Origin: Gaeumannomyces sp. JS-464
Taxonomy: Eukaryota; Ascomycota; Sordariomycetes; Magnaporthales; Magnaporthaceae
Assembly: GCA_002197995.1 (NCBI GenBank)
Contig: NGZR01000001.1
Coordinates: forward strand, 124,001 to 188,000
Direction: 5' to 3'
DNA length: 64,000 nt
A program made the translations under genes and the position numbers. Under the pieces are notes generated by a model. It searched no databases and was not told the origin of the DNA. It saw only the letters and a program-made list of their open reading frames with translations. This document shows, in pieces, positions 11,716-23,117 of this stretch (its first letter is position 1; every line of letters starts with the position of its first letter).

Positions 11716-14696
11716 GAGAGAGCTCCCCCCAGGAGCTTGACGCCTTGTACGCTGTATGATTTCTTTACTGTTCTTGCCCTCTACACTTCATGCCTCAGTC
11801 GGCGCATTCTCCATTTCTTTTACTCTCGAGTACCCCTTTCTGCGTTTCATTTTTTTTTTCTTTTTTTTTTTTTTCTTCTTTTTTCCTCTAGCATAGCATT
11901 GCGATCTGGAGCATTAAGGCGGTGTTTCTACTGGGCATGGCTTTGCATTTTCTTTCTGGGGGTTGGGTTTTCTGGGTCTTGTCTTCTCTTCTCTCGTTTT
12001 TTTTCCCTCTTGGAGCATGGGCTGGTGTTAACAAAATCATGGCAGCATTTACAGGATTCGGGATTCTTTTTTACCAAATACCATTGCATAGCATCCGGAG
12101 TATTGGACGGCATAATGAATTTACATGGGTTACGTTTTACTGCGCACGTTCTGCTGCTGAAATCTATCAAGGCACGTGAGGTTACGGATAGATACCTAGT
12201 GTCGGAAACAAATCGCATGGCAATCCGTGCAAATAATGGATCTCGCCCTTAGCGGTTTGACGAGGGCTGCGGGTCTCGGAGGGTTTGCGCCTCTGTCTAC
12301 CTAGGTATGTGCAAGGCAGGTAGGTAGTAGGTAGGTAGGTACCTATCTACGAGGCCCTAGTGGCCGTGACAAAATCCATTGTGATGTCTCTGACTGACTG
12401 TCTGCTGGAATCCCTGAGTGGACTGGTTGTTTAGCACCGCAGACGGCCAGGGGGTTGCTACTCAGGGGTGCCCCTCGCCCGAGGAGGAAGCGGCTATTTT
12501 GCTAATTTGATGCAGCGAACTTGTGTCGTCGCACTCGCATGCTGGTGGCGGCGGCGAGGGCCAGCAATTTTGCGGTGGCTCGTCGAGGAGGCGGAGTCCG
12601 ATTGGGCGCGGGTACGGAGCGCGGGCAGGGGGTGAGCTGTGGTTGGTCTGCGGCCTGGTTTGATCCCATTCCCTTTTTATCCAGGCATCCTCCCAACATG
12701 ACGGGCGCTAGCTTCTTTGCGTGCGTCGTCTGGCCTGCGCCGTGCTGTGCGGGATGCGGTACGTACATAGACAGAAAAAAGCCCGAGCCGGGTTTGTCTC
12801 GGTCCCAGACTCAGGGCGTGTGGTGTGCGTGCGCAACTCGCTCAGCTGACGGGGAGGGGCGGCAAAGGTCGACGACAGGCCCCCTGCAAAACCCGCAAGC
12901 TAACACTGGCATCATCAATATTTGGGAGTCCCACTGCGGGTTAAAAAAGAAAAAACGCGCAGTTCTAGCCTGTTCAGGGCCTGATCTGACCATGAGTTGG
13001 GGGCCGGGGTTGAGCTGTGAAATGTTCGAGTGAACCAACGGACAGTAGTGGCAATATACGTGTGCTGGTGCCGAGCACGGCGTCGCACACCGAGCAGGGT
13101 CGACGGGCTGGCAGCGTAGCATTCTGGAGAACCAACAGATGCGTCCATGCAGCAAAGTATCGTTTTGGGACGGCTGTTGGTGCGTGGGTTGGGAGGAGGG
13201 TGATTGCTCAAGGTGCGTCGCGTCGAGTCGAGCCGACCGACGATCAGATCAGCGGAGGCATTGTTGAATTTGATGGGCGGCTGCAGGAGGAGGTGTAGGT
13301 CGATGATTGGACGAACGGGATAGCAGAGAGCTCTCCGTGTTCAGACGAAATTGATTGTGCCTGCACAAGTCGAGCACAATGGACCATCTGATGTGCATAA
13401 AACCCAGGAACGGGGAGCTGGCGTGCTCTAGCTTCAGGAACGGATTTGAGTGCTGTCCCAGCTCAGAGGCCAGCCACGCCGCACCAGCCATCAGGAAAAT
13501 TGGGTTGATTGCGGGGGAGTTGGCGGGCAGAGCTCGCTGCTAAAAATAATTGACAGAGCAGATCAGTGTGGGGAGCATGGAAGGCAGGTGTGCCCCACCC
13601 TTCCCGCTTGTTTGTGGCTGTTCAGTCGAGCTCTGAGGTGCACCTGCCTTTCAACAGTAAGCGTGCGATCGCTTGGTGAGCCCAGCCTCCACTGCTCACT
13701 TCTTTTTTTCTCCTTCTCCAGAGCGCCGTGGCTGCTGCTGGCTTGCGTGCGTTCCTTAGCTGCACGGTTCTTTGTCCCGCAGCCACCTGCGAGTCACGGC
13801 CGATCGTGCAATCGATCCTCCTTTGTTGCTATTATCGGCGGCTGTCGTGTTTGTCGCTGCTGCTGCTGCTGCTGGCGCCAGAATCACTCGCTGTCTTGTC
13901 GAGCATGGATGGCTCAAGCCGAGTCAAATGCGTCGACCATCGACCCTTCACCTGCTCAACACACAGTTGTCTATCGAGCTGATGAGTGACTCCCGATACA
14001 TCTCTGGTGACCTCGCCGTCTAACGTCAGGCCAGTGCTGCTGGTCCATGTCCCCGAGCCACATGGCAACCAGCGGCCCGACGGCGAGGGTCAGCCAAGGC
14101 CATCCATCCCCACAGCCGCCACCCCTGCACGCCTCTCGTGGTGCTTACTGCAAAGGCCCCCTCTCCTTGACCAGATCGGGCCTGCTGGTTGGCTCACCAC
14201 CACCACCCACCGAGCAGAGCCCCCTGGGCGGGCAGTGCTGTCGTCGGCTAGGCTGCCAAAAAAAAAAAGTGCCTGGGAATGGAGACCAACGGCAGCTGCT
14301 ATCTATATGCATCCACTACCGGCCTGGATGCTACCCCGGCTGCCTTCTTTCCGTCCATGTCCTCGTGGATATCCCCCGGCCATGACGGGTCTTGTTCCAC
14401 AGCAGCAAAATATCGAAACAACATCCTGAACCCTGACCTTGCTGGACCCAAGCAGCAAACACCAACCGCCACATCTCGAACCAGGGCCCTAGCCCTTGAA
14501 CACGGCTCCCCGCTCGGGACGGTCCTCGCTATATCTCCGTCTCTCCCTCTTGTTCTTGGGTCTTGAGAACAACCATCCATCCAGTGATCAGTACACAGAG
14601 TCACCGGGGTCACATTCCCCTTCCTTTCCTTGCCTCTTTTTCTTGTCTGTGTAGCGTTCCCCTTCTTGATACCCCTTCTCATAAACATCCGCAACC
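11716..14696. other. 3.0-kb gene-poor gap
   Basis: The first 450 bases are T-rich and probably 3' trailer of the bANK gene. Near 12300-12350 there is a short GGTAGGTAGGTACC-type repeat that recurs at about 34080 and 39400. No ATG-started open frame with convincing fungal codon use or a domain was found. The final 300 bases are C/T-rich, fitting a promoter for the FAS-like gene. Confidence 0.4.
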
Positions 14697-17600
14697 ATGC
14701 AAAACGACATCCACGTCGTGGCTCTCGCCCAAGCCCAGGGTGAGCAGGAGAGGAGAGAGGCCATCAGGGCGCACTATCAAAAACAAGCAGCCACCGGCGC
14801 CGTCGGGCCCAAGAACAGGTCGGCCCTTGTCCGGTCGCAGAGCAAGGGGCAGGCCACGGTTCACGCCGTCTTTGGCGGCCAGGGGAACCACAAGGACTCT
14901 TTGAGGACCTCAGGACCGCCTACAACACCTACCAGCCCCTCGTCGAGGACTTTGTCGAGCCACTCGCTCGCGCCCTGCTCGAGCTTTCGCTGGACCGCAG
15001 GGCTCGCGGCGAGTTCGCCCACGGCCTCGACGTCCTGGCGTGGCTCCGGGACGAGAGCAGCACACCCCCCGCCGAGTACCTCAACACGGCGCCCGTCAGC
15101 TTCCCGCTCATCGGGCTCCTGCAGCTGGTCCAGCTCACGGCCGTCTTCGTCGGCCTGGGCTGCGGGCCCGAGGACCTACCTGCCCTCTTCCAGGGCTTCA
15201 CCGCCCACTCACAGGGCATCGTGGCCGCTGTGGCCGCTGCCGAGGCGACCAACTGGCCTGATTTCCAGGACGCCGCCCTCAAGGCCGTCACTATCCTCTT
15301 CTGGGCCGGCGCCGCTGCCAGCAGGCATTCTTTGACGCGCTCTTCTCGGATGAGGAGACGGCGCGGCTGGAGGAGGCTGGCTTCGGCACGCCCTCCCCGA
15401 TGCTCGCCATCAGCGGCCTGCCCCGCAACGGCTTCGAGAAGGCCATCTCCGAGATCAACGGCTTCCTCCTCGAGGACAGCCGCATGGCCGTCTCGGTCGT
15501 CAACTCGAGCAGCGGCTTTGTCGTCAGCGGGCCCCGGCAGACTCTTGCCGCCCTTGTCGACGCGCTCGAGAGCATGGCTGGGAGCGACTCGGCGGCGCTA
15601 TCAGGTCGACGTGTCCGCTTCATCCCCGCTACCGTGCCCTGCAACAGCTTCCTCCTGGCCAACGCCGTGCCCATGATCGAGGAGGACCTGAGGGGCATGA
15701 CGGTCCAGTCTGCGTCCCTGAGGATCCCCATCAACCAGGACGTCGACGGCGTCGACCTCCGGGCGGCGTCGCACAACCTCATCCCCACCATGATCCGCCT
15801 TATCACGTCTGAGCCGGTCGACTGGTCCCGCTCCGACTTTGCGGGCATCACGCATGCCATCGACTTTGGCCCAGGGTCCGTCGACGGCGCCGGCCTGCTT
15901 GTGCACCGCCAGAGCGCCGGCGTTGGCCCCCGCATTCTGATCGCCAGCAGGCTTGAGATGCCTGGCGGCTCCGAATTTGGCGCCATCACTGAGCTCTTCG
16001 ACCATGCCGAGTCTCCCCTCACCCAGGAAGACAACCAGCCTACCCGGGCCAGCGCTCTCGATGAGAAGGCCGGCCTCCTCATCCGCCCCCCTCCCTGCAC
16101 CGAGACGCTGGCCAGGTCGTTTCGTGTCGGGTCTCTGACTGCCGACGAGCTCGGCGCTCTGCTCTCTGGCGGCAGCGCCAGCAGCTGGAGGAAGGCTCTC
16201 TTCTCATCGCCCACCATCATCCGGGACGGCGCCGTCGTGCCCAACCCTGTCTTGAAGCTGATCTCGTCCGCTGCCGCCGACACGGTCGACATCGTCGAGG
16301 ATCGGCTGTCCTTTCACCACAACGGCGACCTCATCCTGTACGTGTCCGGAGCTCCGACGATGACATCACCGTCATGCCCTTCACGTGGGTCACGGCCAAC
16401 AACAACCTGATCTCGCTCGCCATGAAGTTCGAGTACTGCGCCGACACGGCTGCCGTGCGCGAGGTGACCGAGGACCGCGACCAGCGCGTGTACGACATGT
16501 ACCGCCAGCTGTGGCTGCGCGACGTGGCCGACCGCTCCGCCACCGAGCAAGGGTCGCCCGAGACCAACGTGTTCGAGGCCGCCTTTGTCGTCGAGCAGGC
16601 CCGCGTCGAGGCCTTCAACCGCGCCGTCGGCAAGGCCGCCACGGCGCACGCCGTCGACGACCGCGTCCCATGGACTTTGCCATGGTGGCGGCCTGGAAGC
16701 CCATCTCGCAGGCGCTGCTGCAGGACCCCGTCCAGGGCGACCTGCTCGGCCTCGCCCACCTGTCGAGCAGCTACGAGGCCGCGCCCGGGTCCGCGCCCCT
16801 CGAGATGGGCGACGAGCTGCTGGCGCGCGCCTACGTGGCCGCAATCACCATTGACGACACGGGCAAGACGGTCGAGGTGGCCTGCCAGATCCGCCGTGGC
16901 GGCGACCTGGCCCTGACGGTGCGGTCGCGCTTCCTGTTCCGCGGCCGCCACGACGACCTCTCTGCGACCTTCTCCAGGGCCGTCGACGACCGGTACGAGG
17001 TCGAGCTGGCGACGGCGGGCGACCAGGCCGTGCTCCTCTCGCAGCCCTGGTTCAGACTCACCAGGTACCAGGACATGGACAGGGCCACGCTCGAGTTCCA
17101 CGTCAACACGCTCAACCGTGGGCGCCCCGTCGTTGTCGCACGAGACCACGGGCGACGCCTTCCTACGGTCCCCGCGATGGCAAACTTGCCCATATCGCCA
17201 GCATCTCCAGCTACGGCCAGGACACCAAGGCCCAACCCCGTGACCTCGTATCTCGACCGCGCTGGCAAGCCGCTCAACCACATCGGGAGCAAGACCGAGG
17301 AGCCCGTTTCGGGCCAGACCACCACTGCGACTGCCGCCACACCACTCTCAGCCTCGTCATCCCGGACCCACGCATCGGCCAGGACCTGTCGTCCTCCTCC
17401 CCCGCCACGGCCGTCAACCCGCGCTACAGCTCGCCCATGTTCGCCGCCGCCTGGTCGACCGCGGCACGATCGCCCGCGGCGTTCATTCGCCGCGGCGCTG
17501 ATGTCGGCGGTCGAGGAGCACGCCGCCGCCTCCCCGGGCTGGGTCGTGCGCCGCTTCGATGTCGGCTTCACCGCGTCCGCCGCCGCCCTGTTGCCCGGCG

Positions 17601-18139
17601 ACGAGCTGCGCGCCACCCTGACCGCCGCCGCCGCAGCGGGCGCGTCAGACGGCAGATTCAAGCGCACGATCCGCGTCTCGGTCGCCAGCGCCTCGTCGGG
17701 CGCCACTATGCTGACGGGCGAGGCCGTCATCGAGAACCCCGCCGCCGCCGCCGCCGTCGCCGCGCTGTTCTCTTCCGGGCAGAACAAGTGCGACAGCTCT
17801 CTGCTGGACCTGTGCAGCAGCCCGGTTGCAACAGCCACGGCGCCACCGCCGCCCCGCACCAGCTCCAGGAGCCCCTCGTTCCGCCGTCCGCGCATGGCGT
17901 CGTTCCGCCGCTCCTTCTCGAGGAGCTCCTCCTCCGACTCTTCGGGCCACCACCATCACATGCCGCTGATCATGCCCCCGGGCGGCTTCGGGTTCGACAC
18001 CGCCACCGCCACCACAACCCCCACCAAGAGCGACCGCTTCAGGGGCTCGTGGGACCGCTGGATGGGCAGGGTCGAGGCCGAGAGGGCGGCGCCCGGCTTC
18101 GCCATGGGTGGCGCCCCGGCGTCTGTGATCCGCGTCTGA
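14697..18139 (+). CDS. Fatty-acid-synthase beta-like protein lacking ER and MPT domains
   Basis: Homologous to fungal FAS beta. Residues near 40-60 read AVFGGQGN; then LVEDFVEPLARALLEL, HGLDVLAWL, YLNTAPVSFPLIGLLQL and the acyltransferase nucleophile elbow FTAHSQG (Ser codon near 15209). FIPATVPCNSFLL and ITHAIDFGPGS complete the AT domain by about 15870. The next conserved blocks are from the dehydratase half: AVREVTEDRDQRVYDMYRQLW (16450), MDFAMVAAWKPI (16671), VFEAAFVVEQA. The roughly 500-residue enoyl-reductase domain expected between them is absent. A hotdog/MaoC-like part follows (NPRYSSPMFAAAW near 17414, GTIARGVHS, GEAVIENP), then a Ser-rich tail; the malonyl/palmitoyl transferase domain is missing. 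The usual NPIH histidine appears as Tyr. About eight frame breaks occur (near 14898, 15315, 16345, 16670, 17150, 17238, 17330, 17487), more than in any neighbour. It could be a metabolite-specific TOXC/HexB-like relative or a decayed copy. Confidence 0.75.
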
Positions 18140-18629
18140 GGCGGGTTACATGCATTATATACCACGTACCATATCTTACATAACTCTCATCTCTTTTATT
18201 CCCTTTGTCTTTACTCATGTCCTTCTTTTTTGGGTGGCCATTTTTCTTGTGGCAGCTTGCGTTTTCTTGTATCTACTTTCTTCCATTCTTCCTCTCTCTC
18301 TCTTCGCATCAAAGCATTGGGCAGGACAGGTTTCCAGGCGTCTTCTCTCTTGGGACTATTACTTATTACAACGGATGGCACACGGCGTCAATACCTAGTT
18401 CGGGGGTTTTCTTGGAGTCTTGCACTTTTTTTCTGGACAAAAGGCACAGCATATAGGATCTGCATCGGTACGGGGAGTTTAGGTTTTGGTATTTGAATCG
18501 ACCGCCATGCGCGCACATGACGAGTTTGGGGGAAACGCATAAATTTGGACACAGGCTTTATTGCTCTATCAAAATGCCCAGCTGTTTGGAGCACCAAAAT
18601 TTAGGAATCGGCTGTCGTGAACATCAAGG
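18140..18629. other. Spacer between convergent genes
   Basis: T-rich trailer of the FAS-like gene and the 3' end of the minus-strand F-box-like gene. No feature recognised. Confidence 0.5.
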
Positions 18630-20982
18630 CTATGGATCCGGGAGCCTCAGCATCGCCGCCGGCAGGTTGAGCGTCTTGAGGATGTCCTGGGACGAGATGT
18701 CGGAAAGGGCCAGCTCCCGGGTCGCGAGGTTCTGGTGGATAAAGTCAAAGGGGTTCGTCCAGGGAAGCAACGCTTCGAACATGGGATCCAGATCGTGGCG
18801 TGTATGCCTGCGCGCTGTGCGGCCCCACGTCTCCTTGACGCGGTCGCTGACCCGGAAGTGGCGCGGGTGGTCTTCGTCGTCCTCGCCCTCGCCCATGCGC
18901 GCATCGGGATCGCCGACAGCACCAGGGACGCCCGCTGCCGCCGCCAGCGCGGCAATAGGGATGGTGGTGGTGGTGGCCGTGGTGGTGGCCGCGGCCGTAG
19001 CGACACTACTGCTGCCAGCAGCGATCACTGTTGTTACGCTACCAGGAGCGGCCGGGGCGTTCGAGGTCACTTCGATGGGCGCCCAAGCACTCTGCCACGA
19101 AATGGACGTGCACCTGTCGGTCACCTGGTAGCGGAACACGACACCGCCGCGAGCGTCGGTGCAGTAGAGCTCCATGATCCGCAGGTTCGGCATGCGGCTA
19201 GCGGCCCGGCCGGCGGCCTGCAGCAGCTCGTTCACCACGTCGATGCCCCCATCGACCGGGGTCGGATTGAGGAGCGTTGGCGACGTCAGCGTCAGCCATC
19301 GCAGGCTGTTCCAGGACGGCAGGGCCGACTGGCCAGCCTCGGATTTGGAGTAGAAGGGCTCGAAAAAGTCGACGGCGTCGATCAGGCCCGACACGGCCAG
19401 CTCCTCGAGGCCCTGGCTGGGGCGGATGAAGAGCAGGCCCAGGCCCAGGTGCGGCGTGATGTAGTCCATGGGCTCGTCGTCGCCTGCGGCCGCATCCTGG
19501 GGCGGGGCGGCGGCGGCGGCGGCGCTCGCGTCCGCCATGCCTACAGCACCAGGAGCCGCGGTTGCACCACCACCGCCGGCGACTGCTGCTGCTGCCGCCG
19601 CCGCCGCCGCCCCAAAGCTCGCGGCGAGCTGTTCTTGAACCGATGGCGAAGGAGCAGGCCCGCCGAAAAGGGCCGTCAGCAGGGAGCCCGGCAGGCTGGC
19701 GGGTGCCAGGGGAGGGGACGCTGCCTCGGGGGTGAAGGGAGAATGAACACCGTCAGAGGGCGCACTGTTGTCGGCGCCTGAGTTCCCAGGACTGCTCTCG
19801 GCCCCTTGCGCGTCCGGTCCGTCACTAGCCGGGCTGTCGTCGTCCTCCCAGGCGTCCTCATCCTCGTTGGCCGTTTCCCAGCCGTCCTCGTCGGCGCTAC
19901 CGGCGTCCCAACCGCCCGGGCCGTCGCCGTCGTAGCCGTTAGGAGGGTGGTGGTGGTGATGGTGATGGTGATGTCCATGGTGGTCGTGATCGTGGTCGTG
20001 GTCGTGGCCATGCTGATGCCCATCGCCGTCCCACCAGCCGTCATCCCAGCCGTCAAAGTCAAGATATTGGCCTGGGAAGTGGCGGCGGAAGTCCCTGCAA
20101 TGCTCGAAGATGCTGACCCGCTTGACCGTGGACGGCCAGTGGCGAAGAGCTCTGCCGAAAGCTATGTGTGGGTGGGCGGGTTAGCGGAGGCTTGTTCTTG
20201 TGCTGAGGAGGGAGAGCATGGGATATATGGACGGCATACACACCTTCGTCGGCGTCGGCTTGCGAGTCCTCGTTCAGGAAATACCACGGCTCGTACCTCA
20301 CCTCACGCAGCCTCGGCAGGCTGTCAAAGATGGTGAGCAGGGCGGCGGGCGAGAAGTAGCGGCGGGTGCGGCGCAGGATGGAGAACTTGGAGATGATGTC
20401 GACCTCGGGCAGGGGCGAGGGGTAGGCGAAGCTCCGGTTGGCGTCGACCCAGCAGAAGTCGAGCTCGCCGATGGTGTAGTCCTTGTTCTCGACGATGCCC
20501 GGGTCGCCGAAGCGGTACTTGGGGTCCGAGGGCGAGTTGGCGCCGAGCTCGAACTGCAGGCCGGGCCACTTCTGGGCGCTGGCGGCGGCGCCGCGGGTCC
20601 ACTGGCCGAGGATGTTGAACAGGTCGTAGACGGCCGTGGTGAACAGGGCGTTGTTGGTCTCTTCCTCCTCGCGCGTCGTCTGCTCCGTGTAGCGGCGGCG
20701 CTTGCGGGCCAGCTCGACGCGCAGCCAGAGGTGGCGGAGCATGCGGCGGCGGTGGCCGCGCATGATGTTGTCGAACTCGGTCAGGTGCTTGGGCTGCAGC
20801 TCGATCGAGGCGAAGACGAAGGGCTCCAGCGTCTCCTGCCACTCGCGGCAGACGGTGACGAAGCGGGCGAGCCTCGGTTTGCGGCGGCGGTCGCGCGAGG
20901 GCTGCTTGCCGTCGCCGAGGGTGACGAGGGCCTCGAGCACCATCTGGCGCATCTCGCGGGGGAGCGAGTTCCACGCCGCCAT
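18630..20982 (-). CDS. F-box-like protein with histidine-rich run
   Basis: About 757 residues in two exons, 20244-20982 and 18630-20161, joined across an 82-nt intron (GTGTGT...CATAG) that restores one open frame. It starts MAAWNSLPREMRQMVLEAL, the pattern of the degenerate F-box at the front of many fungal F-box/DUF6546-type proteins, which often serve as SCF ubiquitin-ligase adaptors. Around residues 285-315 is a run of His with interspersed Asp and Gly (near 19940-20020), followed by acidic and Ala/Gly-rich low-complexity sequence, then a Leu-rich C-terminal half. No frame break despite its GC-rich code. The His run could bind metal or simply be a spacer. The F-box call rests on the N-terminus only. 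Confidence 0.6.
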
Positions 20983-21385
20983 GGTGCGCGGTCGAAGCCG
21001 GTTCTAGGATGGTGATGCAGCAAAAAGACTGTAGATACGGTGCTGCCCCGGACAGGCAGACGCAAAAGAGCGAGGTGGCGGGCAGCTGGAGCCAAAACCT
21101 TGACGTTTATCGACCTAGGTGGTATCCATGGCGCTGCAAAATATTGATTATTGCTCCATCAAGCTTCAGCGCGGGGCCAGCCCAAATTGCCAGCCTGGAG
21201 GCCAGCCCACGCGGCCCGTGCCACTGACGTCCCCCGCCAGCGCCGCCCACGTGACCGCCATCCCTTATCCTCGGCCTGTCTGAGGGTCTGAGAAGAGGCA
21301 ATCACAAGGTGAACGAATCACAGCGTCTAATAAAAGAAATGCCGCTACGCTGATGCTAACCAAAGTAAAAAAGAAAAAAACCACC
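20983..21385. other. Short intergenic spacer
   Basis: Upstream region of the F-box-like gene and 3' flank of the aminotransferase-like gene, both on the minus strand. Nothing else seen. Confidence 0.5.
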
Positions 21386-22540
21386 CTAACAATCCCTAGC
21401 CGCACACGGCACAGGCTGCGAAAACAACGCCAGCATCCCAACCAAGACCCCAGGGCACAGCCCGCTGACGACCGACCCGAGCGCCCAGAGCCCGCTCTGG
21501 AGGACACCGGGCGGCGCCTCCAGCCGCGCCCGCTCCCTCTCCAGCGCCGCCGCCAGCTCCGCCTCTGTGGGCCTCACCTCCCAGCACCAGCCCTCGGCGT
21601 CGCCGCGCACGCCGCGCACGACGCCGAGCAGGTGCTGCGCGAGGCCCATCAGGCCCGCCGCCTCGCCGTCCGGGAACGCGACGCTGTCGCCGCCCGGGGA
21701 CTGCCGCGCGACGCTTCTCAGTGGCACGACGGTGCCCGCCACGTCGCTGCCGACCGCGACCGCCTCTGCCAGATACGGGAGCGAGGCCGCCAGGTCAGCG
21801 CCGGGGCAGCGCTGCACGCGGAAGCCGCCCCGCTCGGCCAGGCGCGCGAGGGCGTTTGCGATGGGGCTGGTGTCGTCCGTGTCCGCCATGAGCAGTGTCC
21901 CGTCTGGGCGCAGGCCGAGGAGCTCGTAGCCGGAGGGATCGTCAGAATAGGGGCCGATGGCATGGCGGAGATGTAGGCTAACGGTGCCGCCTTCCATGCC
22001 GTCCTCGCCGCGCTCGACCAGCAGAGCGTCCTGAGCTGGAGCGTCGCAGCCGTGAACAGCCGGCTGCACGTGCACGGAAAGGATCGCGTCCTCACGAGAG
22101 GCGGCGGCGAGGACGGCGCGGATGGACAGCATGCCCTCGGCTTCCGCTGGCGGCACGAACTCGGCGTTGGCGGCTACGGCGCGGCGGACGCATTCGGTAA
22201 AGAGCTCTGGCGACGGGAGGGGCAGGCTCGTCGAGGCGGCGGCGCTGGCCATGCGGGCGGCGTGGAAGTCGGGCCGGAAGACGACGAGCTTGTCGCCCCA
22301 GGGCGTGACATGGCGGAGCGCCACCATGGTCTCGCTGCACTGCCGGCTGGCTGGCGATGGCGCCGGGGCGGCGCTGGCCTTGGTGCCGTTGCCCACTACT
22401 AACCCGGGCTCTGCCCACTGGCCTTTGGACGCTTGGTATCGCATCTCTATGTGACCGTTGACCTCGACGTGCCTGGCGCTGTCGAGCTCGTCCCAGTCGA
22501 CCTGGGCAGACGGCGGCGGAGGAAACACGTTGGGAAACAT
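21386..22540 (-). CDS. Branched-chain aminotransferase-like protein without PLP lysine
   Basis: Intact single-exon frame of 384 residues from the ATG at 22538-22540. The N-terminus, MFPNVFPPPPSAQVDWDEL, and the blocks FRPDFHAARM, AANAEFVPP and AEAVAVGSDVAGTVVPL match fold-type IV branched-chain aminotransferases, including TOXF. Two conserved stretches are missing: the mobile segment around YGQQAFEGLKAFR, replaced by a short Ala/Pro-rich linker, and the block holding the catalytic lysine (usually GGNYAP preceded by Lys). No lysine occurs after about residue 85, so the enzyme cannot form the normal PLP aldimine at that position. Because the frame is uninterrupted this is not explained by indels. 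It probably is a pseudoenzyme or an altered-function relative; the pairing with the shortened FAS-beta protein and bANK regulator suggests one pathway. Confidence 0.75.
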   Translation of the reverse strand: MFPNVFPPPPSAQVDWDELDSARHVEVNGHIEMRYQASKGQWAEPGLVVGNGTKASAAPAPSPASRQCSETMVALRHVTPWGDKLVVFRPDFHAARMASAAASTSLPLPSPELFTECVRRAVAANAEFVPPAEAEGMLSIRAVLAAASREDAILSVHVQPAVHGCDAPAQDALLVERGEDGMEGGTVSLHLRHAIGPYSDDPSGYELLGLRPDGTLLMADTDDTSPIANALARLAERGGFRVQRCPGADLAASLPYLAEAVAVGSDVAGTVVPLRSVARQSPGGDSVAFPDGEAAGLMGLAQHLLGVVRGVRGDAEGWCWEVRPTEAELAAALERERARLEAPPGVLQSGLWALGSVVSGLCPGVLVGMLALFSQPVPCAARDC

Positions 22541-23117
22541 GGCGCAAACGGACTGCCTGCGTCTGTATGTATTCTCGTAGAAGCGAAAAGGAAAAATGCT
22601 AGAAGGCTGATGACAAAAGGAAATTAACGAAACAACCGTACATAGGAGAAAACAGGATGGAGCAAGGACAGAATGGAACAAAAGAGAAGAACAGAAATGC
22701 AAATACCAGACAGCAGCACTGCCGCTGCCTATTGTACTCGGTCCCTGAATCAAGGGGCCCGCCAGCCGAGTCCCCTGCGACACTGACGACGCCGAAGGCT
22801 GTGGAGAGGCCTGAAACAGTAAGCGATACTATCCCCCGGGGCATACTGGGGTCACAGTGGACACACAGCCGCGACAGCATCGAGGCCACAGGCCCACTCG
22901 CGGGCTATTTTCTGCACCCTGGGGCGGCATTTGGAAGCCCAAATCTGGATACCGGTTCAGTGCGGAACCCTTCCAGATCCCCGGTGACGATGTTCGGTTA
23001 CCTTTGCCGACCCCCACGCCAGACCTTGGACAATATTAATCACGGTGTAGTTCCCCGAAAAGCAGTGATTAGGGTGACAATGCACTTTTGTTTTTATACA
23101 GAGCATTACACCAATGA

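Noticed and set aside
1018..18139. Calling the exporter, bANK and FAS-like genes pseudogenes from their frame breaks
   Set aside because: The same kind of one-base break occurs in SPT8, btgC and the NF-X1 helicase, so the breaks are not evidence of decay by themselves.
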